A DNA stretch of 64,000 bases from Daucus carota subsp. sativus (taxonomy: Eukaryota > Streptophyta > Magnoliopsida > Apiales > Apiaceae). The notes under the pieces were generated by a model. The model was given only the letters and a program-made list of their open reading frames with translations. It had not been told where the DNA came from and ran no database searches. Both the position numbers and the translations under genes were made by a program. The stretch spans positions 31,918,527 through 31,982,526 of the forward strand of contig NC_030384.2 of the NCBI RefSeq assembly GCF_001625215.2. The letters are read 5' to 3'. Below are positions 47,530-59,022 of this stretch, one piece after another. Position 1 is the first letter of the stretch, and every line of letters begins with the position of its first letter.

Positions 47530-48972
47530 ATGGAAGATAATGCAAGAACAAAGATAGAGCTTATGAAGCCAGTGTTGCTCAAGGCTGGAATTCCTTTTGC
47601 TATTTCTATAGCTGGTTTGGTTCTTGCTAGGTTCACCTTAGGCCGAAAAGATGCAGGTTTGAAGGACTCGGCTAATGAATCACAGTTTAATGATTCTCCT
47701 GAATTGTGTAATGATCAGGAGAGCTGTCACGATGATCTTGAGATTATTGAGGGTGATCAACATTTAACAAACATCCATGACATGTCTTCATTAGACACGT
47801 TGCATACTCAGACTATACGCGAACTAGAGGAGGAGATTGTTTGCTTAAAAGGCAAAGTAAAAGATCTTGAAGGCAGGGAATTGGAACTTAAATTTCGGTT
47901 TCTTCATTATCTTGAAATGAAAGATCAAGAGATGGAGCTTATGGAGCTAGAGAATTGTTTATCCTTAGAAATAGTGAAGTCAGAGTATTTGGATAGGGAG
48001 CTGTTATCAATGGAGGCAGAAATTAAGAGGTTTGAGGGCATGGTGATAGACTTTCTGAAACTGTCGCGGCAGATTCAGATTTCTATATTGGAAAATAAGG
48101 TGCTTTATAGAATAATTAGAAGGCTTTTAAGAAAAGCAGAAGAAATGTCCCATGTTCTGCAAAGAAAGAACAGGGAGACTGAAGCTGGACATGCAGAGAT
48201 ATCGCGGAATCATGAAGAACTAAGTAGAAGAGAAGATAGGATCAGTGTCTTGGAAAATAAACTTTTAGAGATGAAACATGTTACAGAGAAGCAGGAGGTG
48301 GAGAATCATGAACTTCTCAGCAAGCTGAACTTAGCGGAGAATTCAGCTTCCTTAAAGGTATGTACTTTCTCTAAGATGAACATGTTTGTTACTATACATT
48401 ATCTGTTCCTTCCATCATGAATAAACTAGGCATTTTTGCTATTGATATAGAATGAAGAGAGGGCTGCACTGGAAGGTTATAATCAATTAGTAAATGAGTT
48501 TGAGCAGCTGCAGAGGGACCGAGCAGCTGAAGTTAAAGAACTTGTTTATCTGAGGTGGAGTAATGCGTGCTTGAGACACGAGCTAATTAGGAGGAACCAA
48601 CAAGGAGAAAATGTGGAAGCCAAAAATAGCCATCAAGTGGAGTTGTGCTATGAAGAGGACGGATTAGAGGGCGAATCAGAAAGTTCTGTTATTTTAGATG
48701 ATCAGGGAGAATCAAGCTTAGAAAGCACAACTCCTAGCCGTGATCATGCTCATGCTCATTCCAAAAGGCTCAAGTTAATAGAGAAGTTCAAAAGATGGGT
48801 GGAAGGAAGTGAGAAAACAAAGAGAAAATCGGAGCAAAAGAATCATGGTGAAGTGGTCAAGTGCCTTGGAAAGCATATGGTGTCTGATGGTGCAGATGAG
48901 ATACAAGTCAGTGCTAGAAATTCTTGCTCTAGTGCATGTCATAATAGCCCGAATGTTATGAACTCAACTTAA
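47530..48972 (+). CDS. Short CHUP1-like (AR791-type) coiled-coil protein
   Basis: Two exons, 47530-48357 and 48451-48972; 449 residues. Starts MEDNARTKIELMKPVLLKAG, followed by a hydrophobic segment (GIPFAISIAGLVLARFTLGR, ~20-39) that could anchor it in a membrane. Residues ~85-300 are a long coiled coil. Near 305 comes KELVYLRWSNACLRHEL, the block shared with CHUP1. The polyproline segment and conserved C-terminal domain of full CHUP1 are absent; the C-terminus is Lys/Glu-rich (SKRLKLIEKFKRWVEG). CHUP1 links chloroplasts to actin for light-driven movement. A similar actin-related role here is inference from partial similarity. The earlier in-frame TTG is not a start. Confidence 0.82.
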
Positions 48973-50309
48973 AGATCATCCTGCCTGGTTCCTACTAGGT
49001 AGTAAATTGGATCCAGAAGTAACAAAAAGGATCTGTTACCTCTCCTCAAATAAACCGGTTATGACAAATGACAATCAACAGAAAATAATACAGCATGTAT
49101 CTATGTAACAATAACAATTGTTGTAAATTCATTAATATTTGTATTTGGTCCCTGGTAATCTAGTATATCGGTGTCATTTAAGATTTAACACAAATTATGT
49201 TCTTGCTTTTTATGCTAAACACATATGTTCTAAAAACTTAAATACAATGTTCTTCTAATTTAGCTCCAGCGAGTAAACTCCAGCTAACAAGCAACAATTT
49301 TTTTCAAATTTTTAGCTAGCCTTTTCTAAAAAGTAACTTCTTCTCTTTTTTTTTTTTTCAAATTGTTAAAAAAATTTCAATTTTTAATATAGCATTAAAA
49401 TAATTTCAATTTTTTTTCAAATTGTTACCTAGCCTTTTCTAATAAATAATTATTTCCCCCAAATATATTTTCTTTATTTTTGAAGATGCTCCGCATCTGA
49501 TATATACACTCTTTCTATTCTACCCAATTTTTTGTATATAAATATTATGAAACAGGAAATAATATGTTGTAAAATAAGAAAATTTATTTAATAAATTGAG
49601 AAATGGCGGTGAAAATAAAACATCCGCTCCTTTGAGAAAATTCTGAAACGTAGAGCATTGGCGATTGAATTACGGCAGAGGGGAGCAACGACGACTGGTG
49701 AAAGGCCTTACCTGTGGTTGTATGTATAATGTATGCAGAATGCATGTATGTAATTTCATAAATTCTTGCTCAGATCACCATGCCTTACAGTTTGAAGCAC
49801 TTAGTATATATACTCTTTATATATTAATACATGTATATATACTTGTGCTCAGACTTCTTGCCTAAGCATCTTTAGTAGTACAATTGAGATTAAGAAGCTG
49901 TTCATTCGATGCTTATACTGTTATACATCTATCTAGGGTTCTTTATCGGATATTTAAACATTTTTATGATATTAAAAGTTTGTCTTAATATATTTAATAA
50001 ATAATGTATATAATTTAAGGGAAAAAGAAAAGATGTCTGTGTTAAGTTTACTGGGGCTATGATTTCAATTTTAAATTTTCTGTACAATGCCGAAACTGAG
50101 GGGCTATAGCTTCCTTATAAATAGGGGCCTATGTTGTTTCAAGTATGCTATAGTCGAGAATTTGTGAATGCATCCTTTTACTCTGCAAGCACTAAATACT
50201 GTTCTCTGTTTAAGGTCGAGTATCATTTAGTATCCTAATTTGGAGGTTGGGAATGGAGCAGATTCAGTTCAAGGAACTCAGATTGCATTGCGGTTCTCCC
50301 ATTTCGGGT
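48973..50309. other. 3' flank of the CHUP1-like gene and AT-rich DNA
   Basis: 3' UTR up to perhaps 49200, then T/A-rich DNA. TATAAATAG near 50115 looks like a TATA box, but no gene follows that I can recognise. Confidence 0.35.
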
Positions 50310-50492
50310 AATGCTACGTACCCAAAATATTTTCCCAAATTTCTTTATGATGTGGCAAGTGGAAAATTGTGATTGGATGATTGATGTATATACAAGGGGG
50401 GTCTCAGTATTATTGGAGTGAATAAAGCCAATCAGACTTCGACACATCATTTGGGAAAAATATTGGGATAATTTTTTGGGGTACCTAGCATT
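50310..50492. mobile_element. Small MITE
   Basis: 183 bp with inverted ends AATGCTACGTACCCAAAA and AATGCTAGGTACCCCAAAA, followed by ATTTTCCCAAAT / TTTTTCCCAAAT inside. No certain target duplication, so the superfamily is open. Confidence 0.6.
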
Positions 50493-53229
50493 TTCCATTT
50501 CTAGATTCTGTTTTTTACTGTATGGTTTTAATTGTGAAGAGGACATACTTATATTGTATTAATTCTCTTTCATAAATATCCCCTAAAAAATGCCTTCCTT
50601 TTCTAAATAAAGATCAGAAACTTAATTTTGGTGCACGATGTACATTTGTGATCAGTTATATGATTCTAGAACCAACTGTTCCAGTGGTTTATTACAACAA
50701 TTTCCGGTGGTTGATTCAATTCTTAACAGTACTTCAGAAAAAATAAACCTTCTCCTGATGCACAATTACAAGTTGCAATTATAACTGGAATGTTCAGGAA
50801 GTACTTTCTGGACACAGTTACTATTAAACAAAATATATAGAGCACATGAGGACAATGTTTATGCAGTTTTTGTATACATTATTTGCAAATTTTAAAGTGC
50901 AGAGCAGTTGTTCTCATGTAATAACTATTATTTGCGAGCTTTACCTATATATTTATACATATATGTGTCTTCCTGTTGAATTCATAGACATAATTGATTT
51001 ATGTAATATCATTTAATTTTACTTCATTAATTTAGCAGTGCTCAACTGTTGCAGCCCTATATATATAATATGATGTCCACCAGCAGAGCAGGGAAATGTT
51101 CTTCAATGATTAGACCCAGGCAGCAAAATAGGCAGCCAGATGAGACCAGTTGCCAATGTCATAAATCCAATTAAATCATAACAGATCGTCCATTAGCATG
51201 GGGTAAGAATTATTCTGTTTCATATCTGCTGATTCGTGAAGCAAAGCCAGAAAGCTATTAGTGTCTCGAGAGAAAGCAAGTGATTCAGGTTATAAAGATA
51301 TTATATTTGTTATTTCAGTTTATCATCTGTTGAAATGTTGAGTGTTTAATGACTTATGAAGCTATTATCTGATATTGCTTTGATTGTTGAATTCTCTTGT
51401 CTAACATCGAGGCCATGTGACCATGTAAGTTTAAACTGTTCTCGCTCTGAATTACAGTTAAATATTGAATCCAGATGTCATTTTGTGTATGTGTGTGTGT
51501 ATTGCTAAAAATCAGCTACACAAGTAATATTGTGTTTCAAGTCAACTTTTGGCTTCTAAAATATTAGCATATATGTATCGTAGCAATTGCTGATTATACC
51601 TCCTGAGCTAGCTTATGGAAGCGAAGGGGTGCAAGCTCCTAAGTCCTACTGCAACAAGCTGTACACTTATCTAAAGCGTACTTAAAATATTATTCAGTAA
51701 AGGATAACCTTATTTTTACTCTGATAACGTATTTTGACCCCTGATTTTGTTTTTACCTTAACAGGCTTGCGTGAAATACAAGATGCAGGCTAAAACACAA
51801 TATATTGGGGATCAAGTCTTTCAAAAGCTTAAACTTGAAGACTGTTGGTGTTTTAGGATGGCGTTAATCATGTGGTCTTCTTATATAAAACAAACAGTTA
51901 ATTCACTTCCCTTACATGTCATGCTGTTCACTTTCTACTTGCATATTAATCCTTAATACCTACTTTTTACCCCTTCTGTTCTCGATAAGTTTTCTATGAT
52001 TGCATTTGAATGTTAAGTTACTGCCCAGTGCCCTTTAACCAAATCTTGTTTGGGTATGTACTGGGCGCTTAAAAGAAGTTTCTTTTTCTTGTTCTCTTTC
52101 CATGATCTGATGAGCGAATAAATTTGATCATTAATAACTCATACTACTACAATTGCAGGGCTCTTGTTAAATTTGTTAAAGGATAACAGAATTGTATTCT
52201 CCATTTATTTGTACGCTTAGATCTTTTTCAAGAGTTGCTCAATCCTTTTTCTAAAAGTTGAATCTAGCAGAATGAGTAGCCTGTAGCCTTTTAACCCTTG
52301 GAAGTATTAAACCTTTATTCTTGATTTGACGCTGCATGGCTATGCCATACATGTTTGGTTTTCCTGAAAGAACATCTTACCTGCTTAGTTTCGTTTCATA
52401 ATATTGCACGATAACATATACAAATATTTTTGAGAAGGATGCAGATAGTATCATTAGTCCTCTTTTAATTGTGATTTTAACAAATGACCATCTTATGCTT
52501 GCTTTCTTTCTTGCTAGCAATTCCAAGAATTTTGCATGCCAGGTGCTTATTGGATGCTAATTTTTCCTGAAGTTCTGGAGCAAAAGAATAAGTCCAAGTG
52601 AATTTTTTTTTTATTAAATCATGCATAGATGTTTTTGATTTGTTAGAAAAATCTTAATGCAATAGCATCAACTAATGATGCTCATGAATGGCTTTCCCAC
52701 CAATCATTATATATTATATTTCTCTAAATGCTCCATTTATATGCTGATAGGATAAGAGAGCTTCCAAATCACTTCTAGTGGAGTTTCTGCTATAATATTT
52801 AATTATATTTCCCTTCATTTTTTTCCAAATAAAGCCTATATTTTTGATGCCTACTCCTTGGCTACTTCTATACTAACTACTTTTGCCAAGCCCCATACCT
52901 GTTATTTCCTTAAGTAGGGATCAGAGAAGTGTATCTCTACAAAGCACCATATAACAGGAATCCAACTGACTAATAAACGCCAAACTTTTATATATATTCT
53001 TGTAATTACTTTGTACAACTTTGTTCCCCAAAAATATTTGTCCGGCTTTGACTTGTTGTATACTAATATATTAGTTTGATATTTTGATAGACAATATGAC
53101 ACAGAAGGGAATGAGTTTTTATTTTTTTAAGTTTCCCCACTCGTGCTCCCTGCCTATAATTACCCCCCTCTTCCTTCCCCTTTGTATCAAAATATATTTT
53201 CAGCCCCTTCTCTTTATACTTCCCAAAGA
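50493..53229. other. Gene-free stretch upstream of the receptor kinase
   Basis: 2.7 kb of AT-rich DNA without a supported gene. Short frames match nothing. The 3' end holds the CT-rich leader of the receptor-kinase gene (53145-53229). Confidence 0.4.
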
Positions 53230-55134
53230 ATGGCTACTAGACAAAATGAGAAACCAAATAACATTGTTTACTCCCTTCTGTTTCTTGTTTACTTATTTTC
53301 CTATTCTTCTGCCATCAGTACCTGCCCAAATTGTGGAACCATTGAAGTCCCATATCCTTTAAGCACGAGCAACAACTGTGGTGATCCAGAGTACTCTCTT
53401 CGGTGTGAACCACATACTAAGAAACTATATTTTGATGCTCTTAATGGTAGTTCTTATCTAGTCCTCAAAATAAATGCTTCTATTCAAAGAATTGTGTTGC
53501 AACCATCCTCTTGGCTTCCTGGTACTTGTGTCACTCAAGACATGCTTGTTAGTGAGGGCCTCTGGCTTAATCAAACTCTTCCATTCAATATAACTTCATC
53601 AAACACTATCTTCCTCTTAAACTGTTCGCCTCGCCTCCTAGCCTCTCCCCTCAACTGTACCCCGTCTAGTATTTGTCATCACTACCTTGAAAGCTCTGGA
53701 CATATTGATGCAACGCGTGCACTCAAATGTTCAAATGGACCTATTAACCCATGTTGTACCTTTATTGCAGGAGGCATGCCATCAGCATACAAGATACGTC
53801 TGCATAATTCAGGTTGTAGAGCATTCAGAAGCATCCTTGGCCTGGATTCAGATAAACCTGCAAGCCAGTGGGAAGAGGGACTAGAAATTCAATGGACTTC
53901 TCCATCCGAACCAGTTTGTAAATCTCAGATTGATTGTTCTGCTACTTCCAAGTGTTCTCCTGCAGGTAATACTGGTGTCTTGCGATGCCAGTGTAAGAGA
54001 GACTATAACTGGAATCATGTGCTTGGTACTTGCATTAAAAAGAAAAATTATTCCAAGGTTGGTCGAAATTTGAAGATATCAATCGCGGTAGTCCTCTTTT
54101 TTGTGATAGCTGTTGTAATGGCTTTAGTTACAATGAAAAAATCTGGCAAGTTCTCGAATCGTGCAAAGCTAGTCAAGGCTAGAGAAGAGATGTTGAAGTC
54201 AAGTAGTGGCTGCAGATCTGCAAGAATGTTTAGCTTGAAAGACATTAAGAAAGCAACCAATGGGTTCTCAAAAGATAAAATTTTAGGTGTTGGCGGTTTT
54301 GGAGAAGTTTATAAAGGTGAGTTACGAGATGGGAGCATTGTGGCAATTAAATCAGCTAAAGTAGGAAACATAAAGAGTACCCAACAAGTACTCAATGAAG
54401 TTGCCATACTTTCTCAAGTAAGTCACCAGAATCTGGTCAGGCTACTGGGTTGCTGTGTTGAAGCTGAGCAGCCATTGATGATTTACGAATACATATCTAA
54501 TGGGACTCTCCATGATCATTTACATGGGAAATTCTCATCAAACTTTTTGGACTGGAAATGTAGGCTAAGAATTGCTTTACAAACAGCTGAAGCATTGGCG
54601 TACCTGCATTCTGCCGCTTACACTCCCATCTACCATAGAGATGTGAAGTCAACAAACATACTCCTGGATGGTGAGTTTAATGCGAAAGTTGCTGATTTTG
54701 GTCTCTCAAGATTGGCTAGTCCGGGTTTGAGTCATGTGTCCACTTGTGCACAGGGCACATTAGGTTATTTGGATCCTGAATATTACCGCAACTACCAGCT
54801 CACTGATAAAAGTGATGTCTATAGTTATGGGGTAGTTTTGCTCGAGATCCTTACTTCTCAGAAGGCCATAGACTTCTCAAGAGCTGAAGATGATGTGAAT
54901 CTTGCTATATACGCAAGTCAGAGAGAGAATAAAGGAGCTATTATGGAAGTTCTTGATCAACGTTTGCTGGCTGAAGATCATTCTGTCAATTTCATGACTA
55001 GCCTAAGGCTCTTCTCCGATCTTGCCTTTTCTTGTCTAAGGGAGAAGAAAGGGGAGAGGCCGAGCATGAAAAATGTCGTTCAACAACTCGAATGCATTAC
55101 TGAAATGGTAACGCGACAAGAATCCCAGAGTTAG
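53230..55134 (+). CDS. Wall-associated receptor kinase-like protein (WAKL15/20-like), intronless
   Basis: 634 residues from ATG 53230-53232; the frame runs further upstream only through a GTG. Signal peptide ~1-30 (VYSLLFLVYLFSYSSAIS). The extracellular part is Cys-rich with the GUB_WAK pectin-binding-like start (CPNCGTIEVPYPL, then NNCGDPEYSLRC), several Asn-glycosylation sites, and CQCKRDYNWN before the membrane. TM helix about 283-302. Ser/Thr kinase: Gly loop GVGGFGEVYKG (353-363), K374, HRD as YHRDVKSTN (H469-D471), DFG 489-491, GTLGYLDPEY. All catalytic residues are present and it is an RD kinase, so active signalling at the plasma membrane is expected. Ligand unknown. No intron interrupts it. 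Confidence 0.94.
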   Translation: MATRQNEKPNNIVYSLLFLVYLFSYSSAISTCPNCGTIEVPYPLSTSNNCGDPEYSLRCEPHTKKLYFDALNGSSYLVLKINASIQRIVLQPSSWLPGTCVTQDMLVSEGLWLNQTLPFNITSSNTIFLLNCSPRLLASPLNCTPSSICHHYLESSGHIDATRALKCSNGPINPCCTFIAGGMPSAYKIRLHNSGCRAFRSILGLDSDKPASQWEEGLEIQWTSPSEPVCKSQIDCSATSKCSPAGNTGVLRCQCKRDYNWNHVLGTCIKKKNYSKVGRNLKISIAVVLFFVIAVVMALVTMKKSGKFSNRAKLVKAREEMLKSSSGCRSARMFSLKDIKKATNGFSKDKILGVGGFGEVYKGELRDGSIVAIKSAKVGNIKSTQQVLNEVAILSQVSHQNLVRLLGCCVEAEQPLMIYEYISNGTLHDHLHGKFSSNFLDWKCRLRIALQTAEALAYLHSAAYTPIYHRDVKSTNILLDGEFNAKVADFGLSRLASPGLSHVSTCAQGTLGYLDPEYYRNYQLTDKSDVYSYGVVLLEILTSQKAIDFSRAEDDVNLAIYASQRENKGAIMEVLDQRLLAEDHSVNFMTSLRLFSDLAFSCLREKKGERPSMKNVVQQLECITEMVTRQESQS

Positions 55135-55397
55135 TTTGCCTAGTTGAGACTTTGTAATGTAATCATCATCGAGTACAATATTATGTATCAAGTGTTGCTT
55201 TAATTGAGTGTTTCTACATTGTTTATGTTGTATGTATATTCTATAATGGGTCAAGAGACTCAAGACAATAAGAATATTGTTGAATGATGCTACACCTACA
55301 AAGGGCCTTGATTGTGTATATCCCCACAAAAGCTAAAGTGATTCTAAGAATTTATAGTGGTGGGATTGTAAGACTTGGGGGAAAAAGAAGTATTGTA

Positions 55398-55659
55398 CTC
55401 TCCCTCCGTCCCATTTTAGTTGTCACATTCTATTTTCGTTGGTCAAACTGATCAAGTTTTGACCAAGATTATAAGTCACTCTTTTATTATTTTAAAAAAC
55501 TGAAAATTACATCTTAAAGTAGATTAAAAGTTTTTTCCGGTGACATATTTTTTCTATTTTTTCAATTGGTAAAATATTAATAAATTTCAGTCAAACTTTG
55601 GTTAATTTGACCGGCACAAAACCAAATGTGACAACTAAACTAAAATGGAACGGAGGGAG
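55398..55659. mobile_element. Stowaway MITE
   Basis: About 262 bp; ends CTCCCTCCGTCCCATTTTAG and, in reverse, CTCCCTCCGTTCCATTTTAG, with TGTCACATT inverted inside. TA on the right; on the left two extra bases lie between TA and the repeat. Confidence 0.85.
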
Positions 55660-57189
55660 TAGCATGTAGTATGGGATAGCTGGTATCTGATACCAAAGTT
55701 ACTTTGGTAAATACAAAGCTATAGTGATAAAAAGATTTCTAAAGATGGGGAGAAAAAGAATCTGAATGGATTCAAGAATGGCAAAAGGCAGACAAGCTTT
55801 TATGAATTGGGCAAGGCATTTGCATTGCTTTCCACAAAGTTTCTTTTTTTTGCTTTACAAAATGCATCACAGGAACGATGCAAGTTGATAATTAATTTGA
55901 AAGAACGTTTAAATCATTTCACTTAAAACAAATAAAAGAGAGGAGAGATGTTCGGAGCCACTGAGCATGTAATATCGCGTGGAGCGAATCAAAAACCGTA
56001 ACGTAGCATAAAACATATAATTAAACATTAACATGCAATTTTCTGCTTGGCACTGAGTGTGTTCACCAACAAATATACCGTCTCAACAACATGTTAGCAT
56101 CTACTTTTCGTAGTCAGTGTGATTATCAACGTATGAGTACTGGTATGCGATTCCTAAATACTGTTGTAGGATATTTTTGGATCAACAACTTCTTTTTTTT
56201 TTATTAAATGTCTTAAATTATAAGTTAGGATATGATATTGGATATTTCTTAGAACAAGTTCGAGGGTAACAGGTCCAGGTCGTGTCAGCAATTAGAACGA
56301 TTTTGAGTCAAGCTAAAATCACTTAAAATTGAATAAAACTGAAAAATTAAATCTTTAGAAATGAAATTTTAATTTCAAATCGTTTAGGGTCCATTTTAAA
56401 TCAATAGGATGATTTTCGACTTTCGAATTTTGTCGGATATGGTCGTCCCAACTCCCAAGCCTCTGGCTGTGATCTAAATTTGGTCCCTTCACTCCTTCAT
56501 GACTTCATGTGTTTGCTGTGGGATGATGATGTTACGGGCTTAAGCTAGACGCTGGTTTGTTTACTGGTGTTTACAAATTGGGAATTAAAAATATTGAGTT
56601 TAACGTTTATGGTAGATTTCTTCAATAAATCAAAAATTTCATTCCAATAAAAATATAATAGATAAATCAACAAAATATGTTACAAGGATAAATTAAAAAT
56701 GAATTAATTGGAAGCTTTCAATAAATCATGTATTTTTAAACCTCCTTCTGACCTTTCAATAGAATTACTGAAATAGTCGCTTAATATTTTTAAAATTTTA
56801 TATATTATTTTTATTTTCTTTATTATAAATAAAAACTTGAGTTAAATTTGATTGGTTCGCAATCCATTGACGGAAAAGTAATTTCATATTGCATATTACT
56901 AAATAATAACAAAATTTTAAACACTTCACGATGACAAAATAATTCAAGAAAAATTTCAATGCAATCAATAATATAATAAAAAAGAATTCATTCATCACAA
57001 CAGTATGGGAAAACAATCATACTGAAATAAAATCATTGCAAACATACTAACGAATCTACCATATAACAGAGTTAGGAACAAGATCATTGTAAATACTTAT
57101 TAAAACCACAAATTTAAAAAAAAAAATCATAGAAATATTAAAAGCTTCCATTTTAAGAACTGACGAAGCAATTTCATTTTCCTGCGTTA
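55660..57189. other. AT-rich intergenic stretch
   Basis: No gene, RNA gene or bounded element recognised. Confidence 0.4.
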
Positions 57190-57528
57190 CGGTCTGTTTG
57201 AGAGTGCTGTTAAAAATTGTTGTGCTGTCAGAAAAAGTGCTGGTAAAATAAGTGTTGTTGTAGAGATCAGAAAAAGTGCTGGTAAAATAAGTGTGATATT
57301 TACTTATTTCGAGTTATAATATAAAAATAATAATGTTTTTGGTGAGGTTTTATAATGAAATCTATAACAGCATTTTGGAAAAACTGAAAACCCAGCTTTT
57401 TCCAAAATCATGGGAGAACCTGCTTTTTCTAAGCTGCTATTCGGAAAAGCTGCTTTTCGATTTACCAAACAGTTTTTCACCTGTTAAAAGCAAAAAGAAG
57501 CTGCTGTATGCAACAGCAACCCCAGACA
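57190..57528. mobile_element. hAT-like MITE, limits approximate
   Basis: Left GGTCTGTTTGAGAGTGCTGTT, right end in reverse TGTCTGGGGTTGCTGTTGC. The interior has many AGCTGCTTTT-type repeats and a duplicated CAGAAAAAGTGCTGGTAAAA (near 57230 and 57269). The 114-codon frame across it is not a gene. No clean 8-bp duplication seen. Confidence 0.5.
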
Positions 57529-58014
57529 GTACGTTAGAATGTTTTGTCACTAGAACAACTATTGTAGAAAGTGATATAATTTATATCGCATCAGTTTCAT
57601 TTCATTTCAGAATAACATTATGTTTGTTTTTGGAGAGAAAGACGTTAGAGTTAGGAAAATTCACCTTATTTATATAATATTTATTTGACTTCTAATTCGT
57701 GTTTATAAATTATACTTTCATTTATAAATATATTTTATATTAATATATGTTTAGTGATAGTAGCTTTATTTTTGATTTTTTAATTAATTATAAATTATAT
57801 TTTAAAAAATAATAATAAAAGTTTTAATTCCGTGAAAGTGTTCAAAACTTTTTAGCGAGGTAGCATCAGAAACTTACATATGTTCGAGTATGTTAGTTAT
57901 AAAGAGAAAGTATTTTGATATTAACATTACTAAATCAAAAAACATAATCAAAATTTAGTATTACGAAATTATACTGAAGCTTATTAGCTTATTATAATAT
58001 AATTATAATATAAT

Positions 58015-58731
58015 TATATACTTATATATAATAAGCGTAAGGGAGATAATTTGGTCGCATGGTCCTCTGGTCCAAAAGCTTATCATCCGTTGGATCTCAT
58101 ATTGAACAAATAAGCACCGTTAGATTGGAACAAAATTAAATTCTGTTCTATAAGGAAACTGATATCTACTTGCATGTTTATAATTCTTTTCTAAATCCAA
58201 AACAAATTCTGTCTTTAATGTCTTTTAGGTTTTTTTTATCCAAAATAAATGTTTCCTACCAATTTTAATTGTATAATCGTATAAATCGCACCGTCACAAA
58301 ATTATTTTTATCTAATATATTTTAAAATTAATATGCCCGATTTATGTGGGGAACGAATACTAAAACGTTTTCTTAATCCAAAACAAATTCTACTATCTTA
58401 TTGCATGTTTATGATTCATCTTCTTAGTTCAAAATAAATTGTGTTTATCAATTTTAATCTCGAACCATAAAAATTTTTAGAAAAATATTTGAATCACAGT
58501 ATAATAATTCTAATATAAAATATATTTATAAATATAATCTAATAGGAGTTGGCGTCACATATTCTACTTAAAAAATTTTAAAATTTGATAGAAAGAATTT
58601 AATACTTTGGCATGATACATATAATTTTAATTTATTATTTATAAATTTAATTTTTCACACCATTTAAAATATATTTTAAAAATTTATAAATAATTAAAAA
58701 GCTCTCGTGCCTTGCACGGGCTATAAGCTAG
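58015..58731 (+). mobile_element. Probable non-autonomous Helitron
   Basis: The 3' end has the Helitron layout: a short hairpin (CGTGC-CTT-GCACG at 58706-58718), a short spacer, and CTAG (58728-58731) followed by T. The 5' limit is not certain; AATAAGCGTAAGGGAGATAA near 58030 is typical of such elements. No Rep/helicase coding. Confidence 0.45.
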
Positions 58732-58829
58732 TATAGTATAAATAAAGCTAATGCATTCATCTTTGTTGTATTTGAGTCCAAATAAAAATAAAAATAAAAA
58801 CAGGGGTATATTTGTAACATCATGAAGCA

Positions 58830-58919
58830 TAGCTTGATTTTCAAGCAGGAAACAGTTAAGACTAGGGGTAGATTAGTAATACTGATCAACCGTAGCTTGA
58901 TTCTCAAGCTGATAGCAGT
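58830..58919. repeat. Duplicated palindromic block upstream of the helicase gene
   Basis: TAGCTTGATTTTCAAGCAGG (58830) and TAGCTTGATTCTCAAGCTGA (58893) are 63 bp apart. The second holds a perfect 7-bp inverted repeat AGCTTGA/TCAAGCT with a 3-base gap; the first has 6 of 7. They lie about 105-195 bp before the start codon. Confidence 0.75.
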
Positions 58920-58954
58920 CGGTCACAGCTTAATATTGACGGTAACAAAACCCC

Positions 58955-58962
58955 TATATAAA
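58955..58962 (+). promoter_or_regulatory. TATA box of the helicase gene
   Basis: TATATAAA about 60-68 bp upstream of the ATG at 59023. Confidence 0.6.
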
Positions 58963-59022
58963 CCTAAAATTACACGCACATACACCCTCTTTCTGATCAA
59001 TTTCACGGTAAAATTCAACACA

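Noticed and set aside
50235-50546. 103-codon minus-strand frame
   Set aside because: Runs across the MITE at 50310-50492 and has no conserved features.
53143-53229. Upstream extension of the receptor kinase
   Set aside because: Begins at GTG in a CT-rich leader; the ATG at 53230 precedes a proper signal peptide.
57333-57677. 114-codon frame
   Set aside because: Crosses a MITE built of AGCTGCTTTT-like repeats; no family resemblance.
58822-59022. Upstream ATG extending the helicase N-terminus
   Set aside because: It lies before the TATA box and includes the promoter repeats; the conserved protein starts at 59023.
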